A stretch of 64,000 nt of DNA from Kingdonia uniflora (GCA_014058105.1 JACGCM010001129.1:4909001-4973000), one strand, 5' to 3'; positions 33,360 through 46,000 are shown, counted from the stretch's first letter. Made by a program: numbers and translations. Notes: generated from the sequence alone by a model not told the origin.

Positions 33360-33908
33360 ATGTTCGTAATATGGAACAGCAGGAACGAGCTTATATTTGA
33401 GAACAAGCGCACCAATCCGGATGAGGTTCTTAAGAAAACGACTCTTTACACCACCCCAATTCCTAGGACAGTGCCTCCCACCCTGCCCATTCGGGAGCTA
33501 CAACCGATTGCTACGACCAAAGCAAGAAAGGGTTGGCACACAATCAATGTGGACGCATCTTGGAAAAACTTTGAAATCATTGGGGGTACATGCTTTATTA
33601 TTAAATCTCATTTGGATTCCATTGTATGTGCAGGGCATTCTTCTACGATAGCAGCGGACCCCGAAGAGGCAGAGGCAGAGGCCATCTCGGTGATCAGGGG
33701 GATGGAGACAACGCTTAGTCTGGGGATTGATAGGATTATTCTTTTGACAGACTGCCAACGCCTAGTTCGAGCTTTTCGAGATCATTCAGAGGACCTTTCC
33801 TGGGGTGTGCTCACTTGGGCAACTGACATGTACGCTTTAGTGGCGAGATTTCAGACTTTTTTTTTGAGTTCGTTCACCGTTCATGTAATTTTGAAGCACA
33901 TTTCTTAG
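33360..33908 (+). pseudogene. LINE RNase H-like domain (RVT_3)
   Basis: VIWNSRNELIFENK leads into GWHTINVDASWK (first Asp), AEAEAISVIRG (Glu) and IILLTDCQRLVRAF (second Asp). This RNase H-like domain ends many plant LINE ORF2 proteins. It is separated from the previous frame by a stop at about 33279. Confidence 0.85.
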
Positions 33909-34278
33909 CTGCAAGGGGTGCAAATTTGCCCCCTTTTGTTTGTACCAAGGCCTCTGAGGCTCGGACTTTTGTAAACTCTGTTCTTACTCGCCCCTATGGG
34001 CGGTTTGTTTAATTTATGTTTCAGCTTTGCGTTAATTTTTTTTTTTGCATTTTCAAATATTATGTATGAAGTACCTTTTTTATCCTCTGTTAACTCGTTG
34101 ATTACTCACTCAAGTTTTGTGCACACACACCACAAAGATCGTTGGTTCAAAATAAAATTTTACCAAAAAAGGAAACTAAGAATTTAATTAGGGGATTAAA
34201 GATCTCATTGAGAGCTAGTTAACTAAGGTTAACAAGAATGGTTAACTAAGACACGTGTTGGATAGAGATGCTCTTAGG

Positions 34279-36600
34279 ATGGTTCTCGGTCCTAAGCTTA
34301 GGACATAATTTTTTCTCCAAATCAAAATATTTGATAACTCAAGCCTCAAGCTGATTTCCCTTCTGGACGGGGCAAAGTCAAATTTACTCGAACATTAATT
34401 CAGCATTTCTATTTAAGGTACTAGGCCAGTCAAAGTTTAGCCCAATCGGAGTCAGATTGAGTTACAGATTTAGGAGATGTATGATGATGCATGGGTGATG
34501 GCAAGATGACGACTAGGTGTAAGCAAGCTTCGAAATATATAGTGTACATGGTGGGGAAAGGAGGCATGCAGAGGGGCACTAGCTTTCTACTCTACATTTG
34601 TGCGCACTAAATTAGAATCTAAGCAAATGTGTACGGTGCTTAATGCATGGGGGACATGCCCATGCATTACGTATTGGGTGGGTTCATGCATCAGCCTTCC
34701 TTCCTTAGTGGAGACTGAAGAATTGATTTGCTTGTTGATTTGGTAGGGTGATGCTATTTGCTCTATTTAGTGCTTGGTGAAAAAAGAGGAGATGAAAGTT
34801 TTAGCTTCTTCGGTCTGTTTAATCATCAATATCCAAGCTTCTCTTTTAGAAATTTGGTTTGAAACTAAATGGGTAATGAGTAAGGCTTTGAGTGTTATGA
34901 TATTGTATATGCTCCTATAACACCTTGAGTTCTAATGCTATAATCCTAGCATTTGGGGTCAACAGCGGATACTAGCATTCGGTCATAGATACTGTTGTTT
35001 TCTGATGCCACGATAAAATTCAATGTGCTCTTCTAATACCATAAAAAGGCACAAAGATATAAATGTGCCCCTTTTCTTTGTAAAGTGCATAAGTAATATG
35101 TGTGTGTATCTGCCGTTAGCCCGTTACCATTACATTTAGAATCAGTAATTAAAAGGGAAATTGAAATCAGTGTAATTTCAAGTGCTATCATAATAATCAT
35201 ACCATTAGAAGTATCGGTAGAAGCTGATGAGATGGTGTTCGTATATATACTCTCTTTAAAACCTAATTTTCTCAAAACTTTTCCTTGGTAAGATTTGCCC
35301 TAGAAAACTTAGAGATCCCTAACTTTTTGGTAGAGAGAAAGATGCATCATATTCATAATGTCCTCCATCAAAGTCAATCTGGTTCTCATGCCTTTGCATT
35401 CCAAGACTAAAAGACACTGCCACCGTGAGTGCCCATGCAAAAGCTATATATCAAAGCCCATGATTCACCTTTCTTTTAACCTAATAACAGTTTTCTCTTT
35501 TCTCTCACCAACAAAGACAAACTTGTTATTAAACACTATACAATTTTTTTATCCATCATGTTAAACTATAGATACAAGATAAACCAAATGAGTGAGAGAT
35601 AGAAGAGGGCATGTTGATGGAGGTTGGACCAAAACATATCAGCTTTTTCAGGGGGAGAGGCAGAAATCAATCCCCACTATATATTTCATTCAACACTAGC
35701 TCTCAGTATACAAAGATTACTTTTCTCTCTCTCAGGTTGGAGATGGTACAGTTATGCAGGCAGGGAGAGATGGTAGAGGGAGGCACATGGTGTCAACGTT
35801 TTCCCTCGCTCTTCGACGCAGAGCTCGACCACTTTGGTTCTGTTATAATTCCTTGGTTTTAGAACAAACATCATCATTACTCATGCATGCCTCGAAACAT
35901 ATATACAATCACTAGGTATTGTTTAACTTTTTCTCGCATTGTTGGATTACTGTATATTACAAGCTTCAAATGCTGGTCAATGAAATATACCAATGTCTGC
36001 ATCTTATTGAGACTGTAAACAAGATTATTTTTGCTAGAATTAAAAGGATTGATTTTGCAGAATCTGGCCAGATCAGGCTTCCCTCGAATATTCAATACCT
36101 TACTAGTTTCCCGGGTTTCTTAGAAAGTCACATTTCTTTCCTACAGCGCGGAGTCTGATATACAGTTTCTTAACAAAATTTCCCATCAGAGTTCCTTCCC
36201 TTAATCCGGCCAGTTTACCTTGACATGCACATAACCAATTGTCTCCGGTTCCCCACTAGCTGAAGTCTGAAAAGGACTAGGAAGTCCAAATTCCAAACAA
36301 TCCTTTCACGCCTAACTAATGTGATTCTATAGTTTTTTTCAAGACACTATATAATTTTATTTTTTTGCAAAGCTAAACAAATTTATTATTTGGTACAGAA
36401 TTAGTGAAGAGTAACAAGCCTGGATAAAGACATGTTCTACAGTTAGCAATACCATTAAGATATGCATATAGTACTTCAAATAAAAAATTGAGCCCTAGTT
36501 GGGTGGAAGTTGTAAACCTTGAACCAAATAAGCTTAAATCCCATAAACTTATTTTGTAAAAACTAAAAACAACTTTTGCTGTTATTACCTTTCCCTTCCT
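34279..36600. other. Long non-coding upstream region of the LAX2-like gene
   Basis: 2.3 kb without a supportable ORF. It is likely to hold regulatory sequence for the gene at 36992. No known microRNA precursor or transposon was recognised. Confidence 0.4.
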
Positions 36601-36601
36601 T

Positions 36602-36609
36602 TATATAAA
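36602..36609 (+). promoter_or_regulatory. Probable TATA box of the LAX2-like gene
   Basis: CCTTTATATAAAAGGG, about 390 bp before the main ATG, implying a leader of roughly 350 nt that includes upstream ORFs. Confidence 0.5.
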
Positions 36610-36854
36610 AGGGAGAGAGCCTTTACTGTAATTTTGTCCTGGGACTCAACCAACCAACCAACAATGTGTTAAACTGATTACTTTCTTCAATAACTAATAA
36701 CATAAATCTATCTCTCTCAACCATTTCATCCCCTACAAGCTTCCAAACAAAGAGAATTAAGGAAAAGTGTGAATTGAAAGGTTCCCCCTCTTGTTGTTGT
36801 CTAAAGTTACACCAAAGATGAAACAACTAAGGGTTCTTAGTTCTCTCAATTTTC

Positions 36855-36995
36855 ATGGCTTCAACAACAGATCTATCTTCCTCATTTAAGAAAACCTTTC
36901 TTCAGAAGATTCCATCGATGGGTCACAATAAGATCGAAGCTAATGAAATAAAGAATCAAAGCCGGTGTATTTGCTTAGCTGTTTTTGCAATATGA
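36855..36995 (+). other. Upstream ORF (46 codons) overlapping the main start
   Basis: The ATG at 36855 opens a 46-codon frame (MASTTDLSSSFKKTF...) whose TGA (36993-36995) overlaps the main ATG (36992-36994) as ATGA. Two smaller upstream ORFs occur at 36664 (ATG TGT TAA) and 36818 (22 codons). Such a layout can limit translation of the main frame. Confidence 0.5.
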
Positions 36996-39900
36996 TCATG
37001 TTTCCTGCACAAAACCTCTTTGGCCACGACAGTTATGGTGGTTGGGGAGAGAGTTATAGCGGGAAAGTTGAGTTTATGAGCCTTATAGGCGGTGGAGGGT
37101 ATGATCACTATTGTAGGGAGGGTGCTTTTATAGGATCTGATCATCTAGTTGTTGGTTCTATGGCAGAAGACGAGTCGATGCATTCGAGGACTAGTAGTGT
37201 AAACGAGGTGGATTCAAGCTCAAAGGGTGTACAAGAAGATAGGGATGAGAGGTGGCTTCAATTGGGTATTGGTAGTTACACGTCAACGGACGCGGTGGAG
37301 GTTAAAGTTGACACTCCGACAAGAAGAGGTGAGTTAGTCGAGCTTAGTCTCTTACCCGGTGGTAGCGCTCAAGATCTAAAGCCATTAGTTCCCCTTCTCC
37401 CATTCCAAATTCCTGAATTGCGTGCTCCACCTAGAGCAGTGTCATCGTCTACTAATAGTACTAATGATTTTAATATTAGTACAAATTTATTCTTACAACA
37501 TCAAAGAGCAGCAAACTTGAGTTATTCTCAACCTCATGAGGTTACATGGGGTTATAGGCCTAACTTATGGAATCCTACAATGGCTTCTTCTTCTTCTAGT
37601 GTAAATCCAATGGGATCATTGTATTATCAGAGACCATTTCCTCACCAAAATATTCGCACTCCACGCCCTAGTTTTGACATGAGAATTATCAATCCTCCAA
37701 GGAGACCGCGCTCAGGCATTTGGTTTGTTCTTCAAGCATCACAAACTCAGTGAGTAAAATGGGTTTCTAAAACCAACTTATTAATCATAATATTTTATTT
37801 AATCTCACTTTAGTTGTATCTTATATATTTGTGCAGATCGAAAGAGCCCTTTTTGCCTCAAATACCAAAGAGCTACATGAGAATCAAGTAATTTTCATTC
37901 TATTTCTCATTAAGTTCATGAATTATAAACTAAGGAAAATCTTCTTAGTTGTATGTTTTAAGTGATTTTTTTATTCTTTATACAGAGATGGGAGGATGAC
38001 AGTTCGATTGTTGATGAAGTATCTGGTTAACAAACTGAGTTTAAGTTGCGAATCGGAGGTATATGCCCTAATACAAGTTTCTTTACGATAATTAAGTCCT
38101 AATATTAGTAGTTGGTTGTCGTCGTGTTGTGCTTTATTGATCTAATACGAGTGTAAGACAGTTCTAGACTACAGGAGTAACCTTAAAACAAGCACAAATT
38201 TCATTTCTTCAACCACAAACATGAAAGAAACTGCATAATTAAAATGGGATTCCTTCTGCAAATATTAACTCTTTCCAATATATTGTGGTAAGCTAGCTTA
38301 GGAAGTAAGTGTTTATCCTGTCTGAAAATGGGGTTTCTTAGATTGATATTAGAAAAAAAAATCATTGGTTTAGTTAGTTATTTGCACTTAACTAAATGAT
38401 CTCCAAGCCTGTTGAGAGTGCGAGAGAGAGTTAGTGGAGAAATCTTAATTATATACAGTTTATAATGAACAAAAAGTTTGAGAATAGCATGCTTCCTATA
38501 ATTTTTGGTAGAAATTGTTACCCGTTCTCCTGCGACATACTGCGCAAAATACCCCCGAATTCCAGTCAAGGTACTGGCTCTTTTAGTGAGGTAATGTACT
38601 GCAGCAATAATCTGAAAAAAGGAAGAAAAAATAAACTAAACCCAGTTCTTACATTGCAATTTAGTTTAGCAATTTATGCATAGAGTTAAGTGAAGCGAAG
38701 TCAATAATATTCTTGTAGCAAATAATTATGCATCTACATGAGATTCTCTAACGTACTTCTAGTCTTGTACTAGAAATAGGTTTTAGGCTTCTTCTTTTTT
38801 CTTTTTTGCTGTTGAAATGTACATTTCAACAGTTTTATTTGCTTTCCATGCAAAGCTAAAAAAATTTGAAGCGTGATAAAAATTGGATATACTCCTAATA
38901 GAATTATCTCTATACATAACCACGAAGAAACAAAACTGTTTGCAAAACCTCCTACATGCTATGATCATACTATCCATCAATTCCGTATGTTAGATGTACT
39001 TCTCCTTGTCTACTTGAACTCAAAGTTATGAATTTAATGAGTAAAGTTGCAGGCATCACCTTGCTTCTTAGATCAATTCTCTCAACTTGAAATAACTAGA
39101 AGCAACAACGATTATTAAATAAATATTTGTTCCATTTAGAACATATATAAGTTATATATGCCTAATCAACATATATACCCTTTCTTATAGGCTTCTGTGA
39201 CACCCTCAACATTCCCCCTCTTCTTAAATAATCACATAGTTGATAGTTCATATGTTTTGTTTTAGAGGTCAACCATTGTGCCAACCTTGCATATGTATGT
39301 TTAGACATGTAGGATTCAAATTGCTTAACTTATCGTCTTTTGGACATGGTATACATGATGCAATTAAGTACTCAATGATTAAACCTTTTATTAGTCTCTG
39401 ATAATTATGCAAATTATAAAGAATCCCTCTTCTTTCTTTATCCTATCCTTTGAAGATATTTTGGTGCTTAATTAGATAAATAATAAAATGGTTGTTGAGA
39501 TTCATTATCTTTTGCATGATCCACATTATTTTCGATAAGTACAAGTCTTTGTTAAAAATATAATTTGGTATATCTCACGATGATTACAAAAATCTGAATT
39601 AAGGAGATTGATTAAAACTGAAGACAATTATAAGTAGGAAGAAAACCCTTAAGAGGTGTCTTCAAAGTGGGTTGTTCTTTTTTAGGCTATACATGGGGTG
39701 CATTGACTTTAATCTTTACAACATATTCTTCAAATCATTATTCTTGCCAAGTTGACACTCATTACTATATACCAAAAGATGATACTAACACATCATTAAT
39801 CATGTCCTAGGGCACACAAGAATCACACGTAGATCATCGACCTATTACTCATCTGCATGCGTTTTTTACCTCGCATCATCGACCTATTACTCTATGTGAA

Positions 39901-40156
39901 TATTTACATCACATGAAGAAAAATAATTACATAATACAAACATATATTAGGGTTTCTAATAATAAAAAATAAAAAATATTTTTGTTTTTAGGGTTTTTAC
40001 AGGAGAGAAAGCAACGTGCATGGAAATTAGAAGTTAGGTTAAACATCGCCGATTCCTCGGCGTGCTTTTTGGGAGTAAAATATACGTCAACAAGGACTTG
40101 AAAATAAAATAAAATACGTCCAAGTCTAAAGGCTTCATGATTCTCACTTACGAGTA

Positions 40157-40202
<46 letters not shown>

Positions 40203-40754
40203 GTGGTGTTGGTCACGTTAATGATGATTAAACTCGGGCAGTTTTTAGATGGTGGGACGGGCAGCATTAGTGCTTCGTTAACTGTAGGTATCACTTGCTG
40301 ACCGCTGACCGAAGTTACGTCGTTCTTTGAAGAAGAATTTTTTTTTTTTTTTTTAGTTTTCGAAAAAGACGTATTTGCTGGTAAGGAAGATAAATGAAAT
40401 ATTTCAAATCTACATGGGACACTTGATACGTTACAAATATGTTGTGACAAAGCATGACATCATAGGGAGTCTTAGGCTTTGGGCCCTTAAACTTAAAGCC
40501 CAAAATCACCTCGTCCTCAAGTTAATATTTTTCCCGTATATTTTTAGTTATTTGAACTAAGAGTTTACGTGTTTGTATGACTAAAGCAGGTCGAAGTAAC
40601 ATGTAGAGGGCAACAACTTCTACCTTTGTTGACATTACAACATGTTCGAGATAACATATGGAGCGCCTCGAGAGATGCAGTGACTTTGCCTCCAGACTAT
40701 TCGTCGACTGCAGCAGATCATGTAATGATTCTTCACTACGGTAGAACTGAGTAA
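36992..40754 (+). CDS. LAX PANICLE 2-like nuclear protein, four exons (348 aa)
   Basis: Exons 36992-37749, 37837-37887, 37986-38058 and 40590-40754 have GT/AG borders (CTCA|GTGAGT, TGTGCAG|ATCG, ATCAA|GTAATT, TACAG|AGATGG, GGAG|GTATAT, AGCAG|GTCGAA) and agreeing phases. Translation starts MIMFPAQNLFGHDSYGGWG and has the conserved RWLQLGIG and ELVELSLLPGG. The C-terminal block KDGRMTVRLLMKYLVNKL, EVTCRGQQLLPLLTLQHVRD and DHVMILHYGR is a ubiquitin-like (RAWUL-like) fold. It matches the LAX PANICLE 2-like family; rice LAX2 is a nuclear factor in axillary meristem formation. I recognise the family from memory, so orthology is inferred. Start alternatives: Met at 36965 (upstream) or 36998. Confidence 0.85.
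40159..40199. repeat. (CT)n microsatellite in intron 3 of the LAX2-like gene
   Basis: About 19-20 uninterrupted CT units inside the 2.5-kb third intron. Confidence 0.95.
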
Positions 40755-42386
40755 AATTGGATGACTCTGCTATAATTTATTATCCTCTTCCGATGATGTA
40801 TAAGGAAATACACCAGTGTCTGTGTTTTTTTTTTATTGATTTGTTTTCCTTTTCACTCCCATCTCATTTTTCTTCGGATGGAGGTCGTTAGTCTTTTATT
40901 TATTTATTTTTTCGTTTACGGGTACAGACCGGGGAATTATAGTTGGTTTTAACTTTGAATGTATTTGCAGCCTTTTTGTTGAATTCTTTTCAGATATAAA
41001 TTAACATTCCATCTTCTTTCTTAATTCACTCTTTATTAGGACAAACTGTCATAGCTCTAATTTCACCCTGTGAAAACTGGAACCCGCTTCTTCAAGGCAG
41101 CCTAAGTTTTTAGATGAAGAAATATTTTGAAGTATAGCATACCGAGTGTAGTAGCTTTTATGTTTCTTCTTCAGTGGCTCTCGTAATTAGCATACCGAGG
41201 TTAAGCAAGGACCTGCAGCTAACGGAAAAGAAGAAGAAGAAGAGGACACTATAACATCAGAGCTACATTACACATGATAATATGAACAATGAAAAAGAGT
41301 ATAGGGCCACCATTCAAGCTGCTGCAGAAACAGTAAATTCCAAACATTGTATTGGGGTTGCTAAATTTTGAAGTGGTGTACCCAAAGGGCCATGATGAGG
41401 CTGCAGTGACAACAAAGAGCGAATAACAATATTCAGTTAAAAATAAAAGGATTTGTAACTTGAGGTAAGATGATACTAAGACCATGAGAAACGGTTCAGC
41501 AAATGTGGAAGAGATACCATTGAGGGAGGTGAAAGAATGCCTCCAACACTCTGTATGTGGAGATATTTTCAGATCCCAACTGCTTGGAGGTATTAATAAC
41601 CAGCTCAGGCTGGGATTTAAATCTCCACACTAAGGAAAATGATGTGCAGGACTGTCATGGATATATGGTACGTTCTTTTATGTCGTAATTTATGCTGGGT
41701 ATTCAAGCAACATTCACCCGAGTGCGGCCTTTATCCTTTTGCAAAGTCTGAAATGCTGGAGCACAAAGTACATATACAGGCAAAAGGTAATAATCTGGGA
41801 CAGATGTGGATGCAAGTCTCCCTCCACATCCATTAACTGCTGAGATGGTATAAGCCACCGCCAGGGTCAATAAATATTTAATAAGCCCCATATTTAGTTT
41901 CCAGATGCCTAAAAAATAATATTAAGCCAGATAATACAGGATTATGAATGAAAGATCTAGAAACTTACATAGAAAGATGTCTGTTGAACTCCTACAGCAA
42001 GACACATTTACCCAGATGTAGGAGATAGACCAGATTCTAGAACGCAACAGAAACCGCTAAAACTTACCTGGAAGAATCTTAAAAGATAAAATAATAATGT
42101 TAATAATGTCTATTAACTTGAACCGACAAAAAATAACATTACCTCTGCACCATCTTACTGAAATCCAAACATTGAGCCACTTGAAGAAGTATGTATTAAT
42201 AAAATTTGATGCATTAAGGATACTGCATTCTTTAACAAAAGAAAAAGTACATGTCAAACGTGGGATTCTTGTAATTGAGTTATGGGTGGAGGATTTTAAG
42301 TTCCCAAACATAGTAATTCATCTATCTACACTCACGCAACAATGAGAAGCTTACTTTATAAAGGATGATAGAAGTTGGGGGGCTTT
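40755..42386. other. 3' flank and intergenic region
   Basis: Begins with the probable 3' UTR of the LAX2-like gene. ORFs near 41249-41485 and 41639-42345 show no family features. Nothing else supportable. Confidence 0.4.
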
Positions 42387-42391
42387 CTTTG

Positions 42392-42840
42392 TGATCCAGG
42401 AGGATCTAAACACTAAACCCCTCCAAAAGACGCCAAGTCGTTCGAACGAGACTTGGAGCCATTCGAACAACTTGAGGTCTGTTCAAACAGAGAATTTTTT
42501 TGTTCCAATAGAGCCCAGTCTGAGTCTTCTATTCGAACATAGTTAAACTCTATTCGAACAAACAGAGACCCGACTACTTCAATTTTTAGGTCGTTTTAAG
42601 GGCAATTTAGTCTTATATTGTAACTAAAAAATTTATAACCTATTAAAGGGCAAGGCTATGCAATGTGAAAAGGAGATCAAAGAAGATCTATAGATCAAAG
42701 TTGTAATCTAGAACTTAGGGTTTTGAAAGATAAATTCACTGTAATCAATCAATTGAGCAATAAAAGTTCTTCTTGAGAGATTTAACCTACCAAATATTGT
42801 ATTCTTCGTTTAAGGTAGTCTCTCATTCGATTGTGGATTA
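42392..42840 (+). repeat. 5' LTR of the Gypsy element
   Basis: 449 bp. Contains several TTCGAA palindromes (for example 42441 and 42462) and ends at GATTGTGGATTA before the PBS. Confidence 0.88.
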
Positions 42841-42887
42841 AGTGGTATCAAATTTTTGAGTTATGATTCTCAGGGGGTTGTTGGTTT

Positions 42888-43935
42888 ATGGTCTTTACAC
42901 GTGACCGACTCAAGCAAACGAAGATACTTGTGAGTCCGTTGAAGATTCGCAAAAAACCTTATTCTAAGAATAAGGTAAATATAGAGATGGGTGATTCAAA
43001 AGATCGACTCACGAAGCTTGAAACTAAAATTTCTGACCTAACTACTACTCTAGGGGAGTTAGTAGAATAGTTAGCTCTCGCGAACCTCTCTAAAGCATCC
43101 ACTTCGACGAAGCGACAAGAATGCAAGGAAAAGAAATGAGTTACGGAGGAGGATGAGGAAAAGGACGAGGGTAACGAGGAGGAAGATGGAGATTCTAGTG
43201 ATGCCGAATCCGTAGAAGAAAAATTGGTTATTGGTAAATTTATGAATCTTATGCGTTATCTTCATATTGATTTTAAAATTGAAATTACAGTGTTCGACGG
43301 GTCAATCGATGCTAAGAAATTGGATAACTGGATAGATAAGTTAGAGACCTATTATTCAGTGTATGAATACTCAAATGCTCAAAAAAATTATTTTTCGACA
43401 TTGAAATTTGCAAATCATGCACTCACGTGGTGAAAATCTTATATAAAATGCCACATCGTAGAAAGTTTGAGTTGGAAAGATTGAGTTGGAAAGAATTTAA
43501 AGTGTTATTTAGGAGGAACCAGTTTTATCCATTTGGGTATGAGCGGGAGAGATGGTTTAAATTGCATCATTTGAGCCAAAAGAATGGACAATCAGTACGA
43601 GAGTACACTACAGAGTTTCATAACCAAGCTTTGGTTTTGGACGATGTGGACAAGTATGAGATATTTATGAAGTACAGGGTGGTTTGTCGAAGTCCATTAA
43701 AAGGGAGTTAGAAACTCTTTAATGTGACGAATATCGAAGGCGTTACCGTGAAGGCGATTGTCATTGAGGGAAAATACTTAAGTAACAATAAAGACAACAA
43801 GAACAAGTCGGGGTACAAATATGGTTGGAAGAATGAAAACAAGTGAGAGTCCAAAGGAGAGGGGTCGTCGTCCAAAAAGAATTATTACAGTCATTTTAAG
43901 GCAAGTGGGCATATTTCGGATAAATGTTAGAAACT
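42888..43935 (+). pseudogene. Gypsy gag with degenerate zinc knuckle
   Basis: Starts MVFTRDRLKQTKIL. After a stop at 43068 and others, VFDGSIDAKKLDNWIDKLE and NYFSTLKFANHALTW, stop, KSYIKC form the gag core. The next frame has RRNQFYPFGYERERWFKLHH and LSQKNGQSVREYTTEFHNQA. A knuckle remnant reads YYSHFKASGHISDKC with two Cys positions changed, then TAG where Trp is usual. Confidence 0.85.
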
Positions 43936-43984
43936 TCACCCGGAGCTTAGGCAGAAGAAGGAGAAGAGTAAGAAAGAGAAACGT

Positions 43985-44505
43985 ACACTAGTTGCAGTGG
44001 TTTTGTTGACCTCCTGGATTTAGATAATCTGAATCCTAAGCTTACTCTTATGCTTCAGCAGACTATAGCTACCGAGGAGGCGAGTCGGGAAAAACTTTTT
44101 CATGTCAGTATTCAGTTGAAGCAAAGCTTAGTAGAAGCCATCATTGATCCGGGTAGTCAAATGAACTTGATTTCTGAGGCATGGTGAAGATGAGTTTGAA
44201 TACTACAGCTCATTCTAAGTTGTACGGTTTGGGGTAGATTTAGAAAGACGTAGAGTTGAAGATCACGAAGAAGTGTACGTTCAAGTTTGCGATCACTGAA
44301 AGGTTTATTGACGATGTGACGTGTGAGGTAGTTCATTTATGTATGTGTCAAGTCATTTTGGGTAACCCTTATCTTTGGGACCGAGATGTGATTCACTACC
44401 GTAGAGCTCACAAATATCGTCTTGTGAAAGAGGGAAAAGAGTTCCATATCAATGCTTGTAAGGAGCATGTCACAACGGAGAATTTAGTAACGGCGACTTA
44501 GGTGA
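43985..44505 (+). pseudogene. Gypsy aspartic protease remnant
   Basis: IQLKQSLVEAIIDPGSQMNL carries the protease active site with DPG instead of the usual DSG/DTG. Downstream DVTCEVVHLCMCQVILGNPY and LWDRDVIHYR match the protease C-terminal part. Two stops lie near 44187-44237. Confidence 0.75.
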
Positions 44506-44629
44506 AGAGGTTGGTTAATACAAGCGGCAAGTTTGTGTAATTGGTGTGACCGGTTCAAGAGGGTCATCGGCACAAGTGTTGTCTACAATAACAATGTCTC
44601 CTAAGCAACAAACTGAAATGGGGAAGTTG

Positions 44630-44848
44630 CAAGAGAAAATTGTGGTACATTCCGATCACAAACCATTACAGTTTTTATCTACACAATCCAAGCTACAGAA
44701 AGCTCGCCAAATGAAGTGGATGTCGTATCTACAACAATTCAGCTTGATTATCAAATATAAGAAGGGAGTGGACAACAAAATGGCTGACATGTTATCTCGA
44801 CCCTCATTACCAACTATTTCTGCTTTGCTGGTAACTATGCAGATATAG
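44630..44848 (+). pseudogene. Gypsy RNase H C-terminal tail, RT deleted before it
   Basis: IVVHSDHKPLQFLSTQSKL, RQMKWMSYLQQFSL and YKKGVDNKMADMLSRP are the last RNase H blocks of Gypsy elements. The whole RT and the start of RNase H that should precede them are absent: about 100 bp separate the protease remnant from this tail. Confidence 0.88.
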
Positions 44849-44902
44849 CCTAATGATCCGTCTGAGTATGTTGTAGGGTATGACAACGACAAAGAACTCA
44901 AT

Positions 44903-46000
44903 GTGATTCACTTGAAGTTGCTACAAGGCAAGACATGTGAGTATGAATTGAAGGATGTTTTGATTTATAGGGGAACTCTACTATGTATTCCTGAGGGTAG
45001 AGATCGTTTGCATTGGATTAGAGATGTTCATTGTTCTCGGGTTGCAAGTCATTTCGGGGTTGAGAAAACTCTTTTGAATTTACGGCGTTATGTCTATTGG
45101 TCAAAGATGTAGGTGGATGTTGCTCGTGTGGTTCGTGGTTGCGTTCTATGCAACATATTGAAGTCTTCCAATTGTAAGTTGGGACTGTACTTACCATTAC
45201 CAGTACCTAGCCAACCTTGGGAGAGCATATCGATGGATTTTATGGGCGGTTTACCCATGACCAAGTACAAGAATGATTATATGTTTGTGGTGGTACATTG
45301 ATTCAGCAAGATGATAGTTCTTATTCTATGATAGGAGACGATTACTAAGGAAGAAGCAGCACGATTATTTTTCAAAGACATTTGGAGGTATTTTGGGCTC
45401 TCTTCTTGTATTATTTATGACGGGCAAACAGAGGTAGTCAATCGCACTTTGGTTCATTTATTGCGGGGATTCCATTATAAGTATCTTAAGATTTGGGATG
45501 AGAGTTTACTATATCTTTAGTTTTCTTTTAACCGGGTAATTTATGGTTCTACTTTGAAGTCTTTGTTTGAAGTTTGTCTTAGGTACTTGCCTTAAATCCC
45601 CTTTGATATGGCCTTTAGTCTTGGTGATAAGACAATGCCAGAGAAAGAAGAAGAGGAACAAGCTAAAGCTCAGCGTTTCATTGAGAAGATAAGCAAGGTT
45701 CATGAGGCGGTTGAAGAACAATTGAAGAAAACTCAAGTGAAGTATAAGGCTCGACACGACAAGCATCAAGTTGAATGTACTTTTCAAGAGGGCGCTCTAG
45801 TTTGGTTGTACTTGGGTAAGGAACGACTAAAGGGAGAAGGTAAAAAGCTCAAACCTATCCGTTATGGTCCGTTTACTATACTCAAAAAGATTAGTGGCAA
45901 CGCATTCCAATTGGATTTGCCACCATTTATGAAGGTGTATTCGGTGATTAATGTCAAGCATTTGAAACTCTTTGAATCGTCTCTCCTAGATGAAAGATAG
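44903..46000 (+). pseudogene. Gypsy integrase with internal deletion
   Basis: IPEGRDRLHWIRDVHCSRVA, SHFGVEKTLLNLRRYVYW and GCVLC give the HHCC zinc module. PWESISMDFMGGLP has the first catalytic Asp. Then SSCIIYDGQTEVVNRTL joins two distant blocks directly: the segment that holds the second Asp (SDRD..F) is missing around 45418. The C-terminal part (VKYKARHDKHQV, LVWLYLGKERL, YGPFTILKKISGNAFQLDLP) is the GPY/F-type end. Stops at 45110 and 45299 among others. Confidence 0.88.

Larger units (their letters stand above)
31675..34044 (+). mobile_element. 5'-truncated LINE (L1-type), TSD TTGCATTTTCAAAT
   Basis: A perfect 14-bp duplication TTGCATTTTCAAAT is at 31661-31674 and 34045-34058. The insert starts inside RT and ends in a T-run. 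Coding order is RT C-terminal half, zinc-binding RVT domain and RNase H-like domain, as in plant L1 LINEs. It lacks ORF1, endonuclease and the RT N-terminus, so it was dead on arrival. Confidence 0.9.
30360..34278. mobile_element. TIR element (Harbinger-like by termini), split by two later insertions
   Basis: CCTAAGCGCCTCTCTATCCA at 30360 and the complement of 34218-34278 (CCTAAGAGCATCTCTATCCA) form inverted repeats of about 60 bp that continue through TTGTTAACCTTAGTTAA. The GAGCATCTC terminus and adjacent TAA/TTA resemble the MITEs elsewhere in this window, but the flanking triplets differ (TAA left, TTA right), so the superfamily is not certain. Without the hAT and LINE insertions it would be about 1.1 kb. 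No transposase seen. Confidence 0.6.

Noticed and set aside
42097..42345. 82-aa ORF before the Gypsy 5' LTR
   Set aside because: No similarity to known families visible and an overlapping frame on -; insufficient support for a gene.
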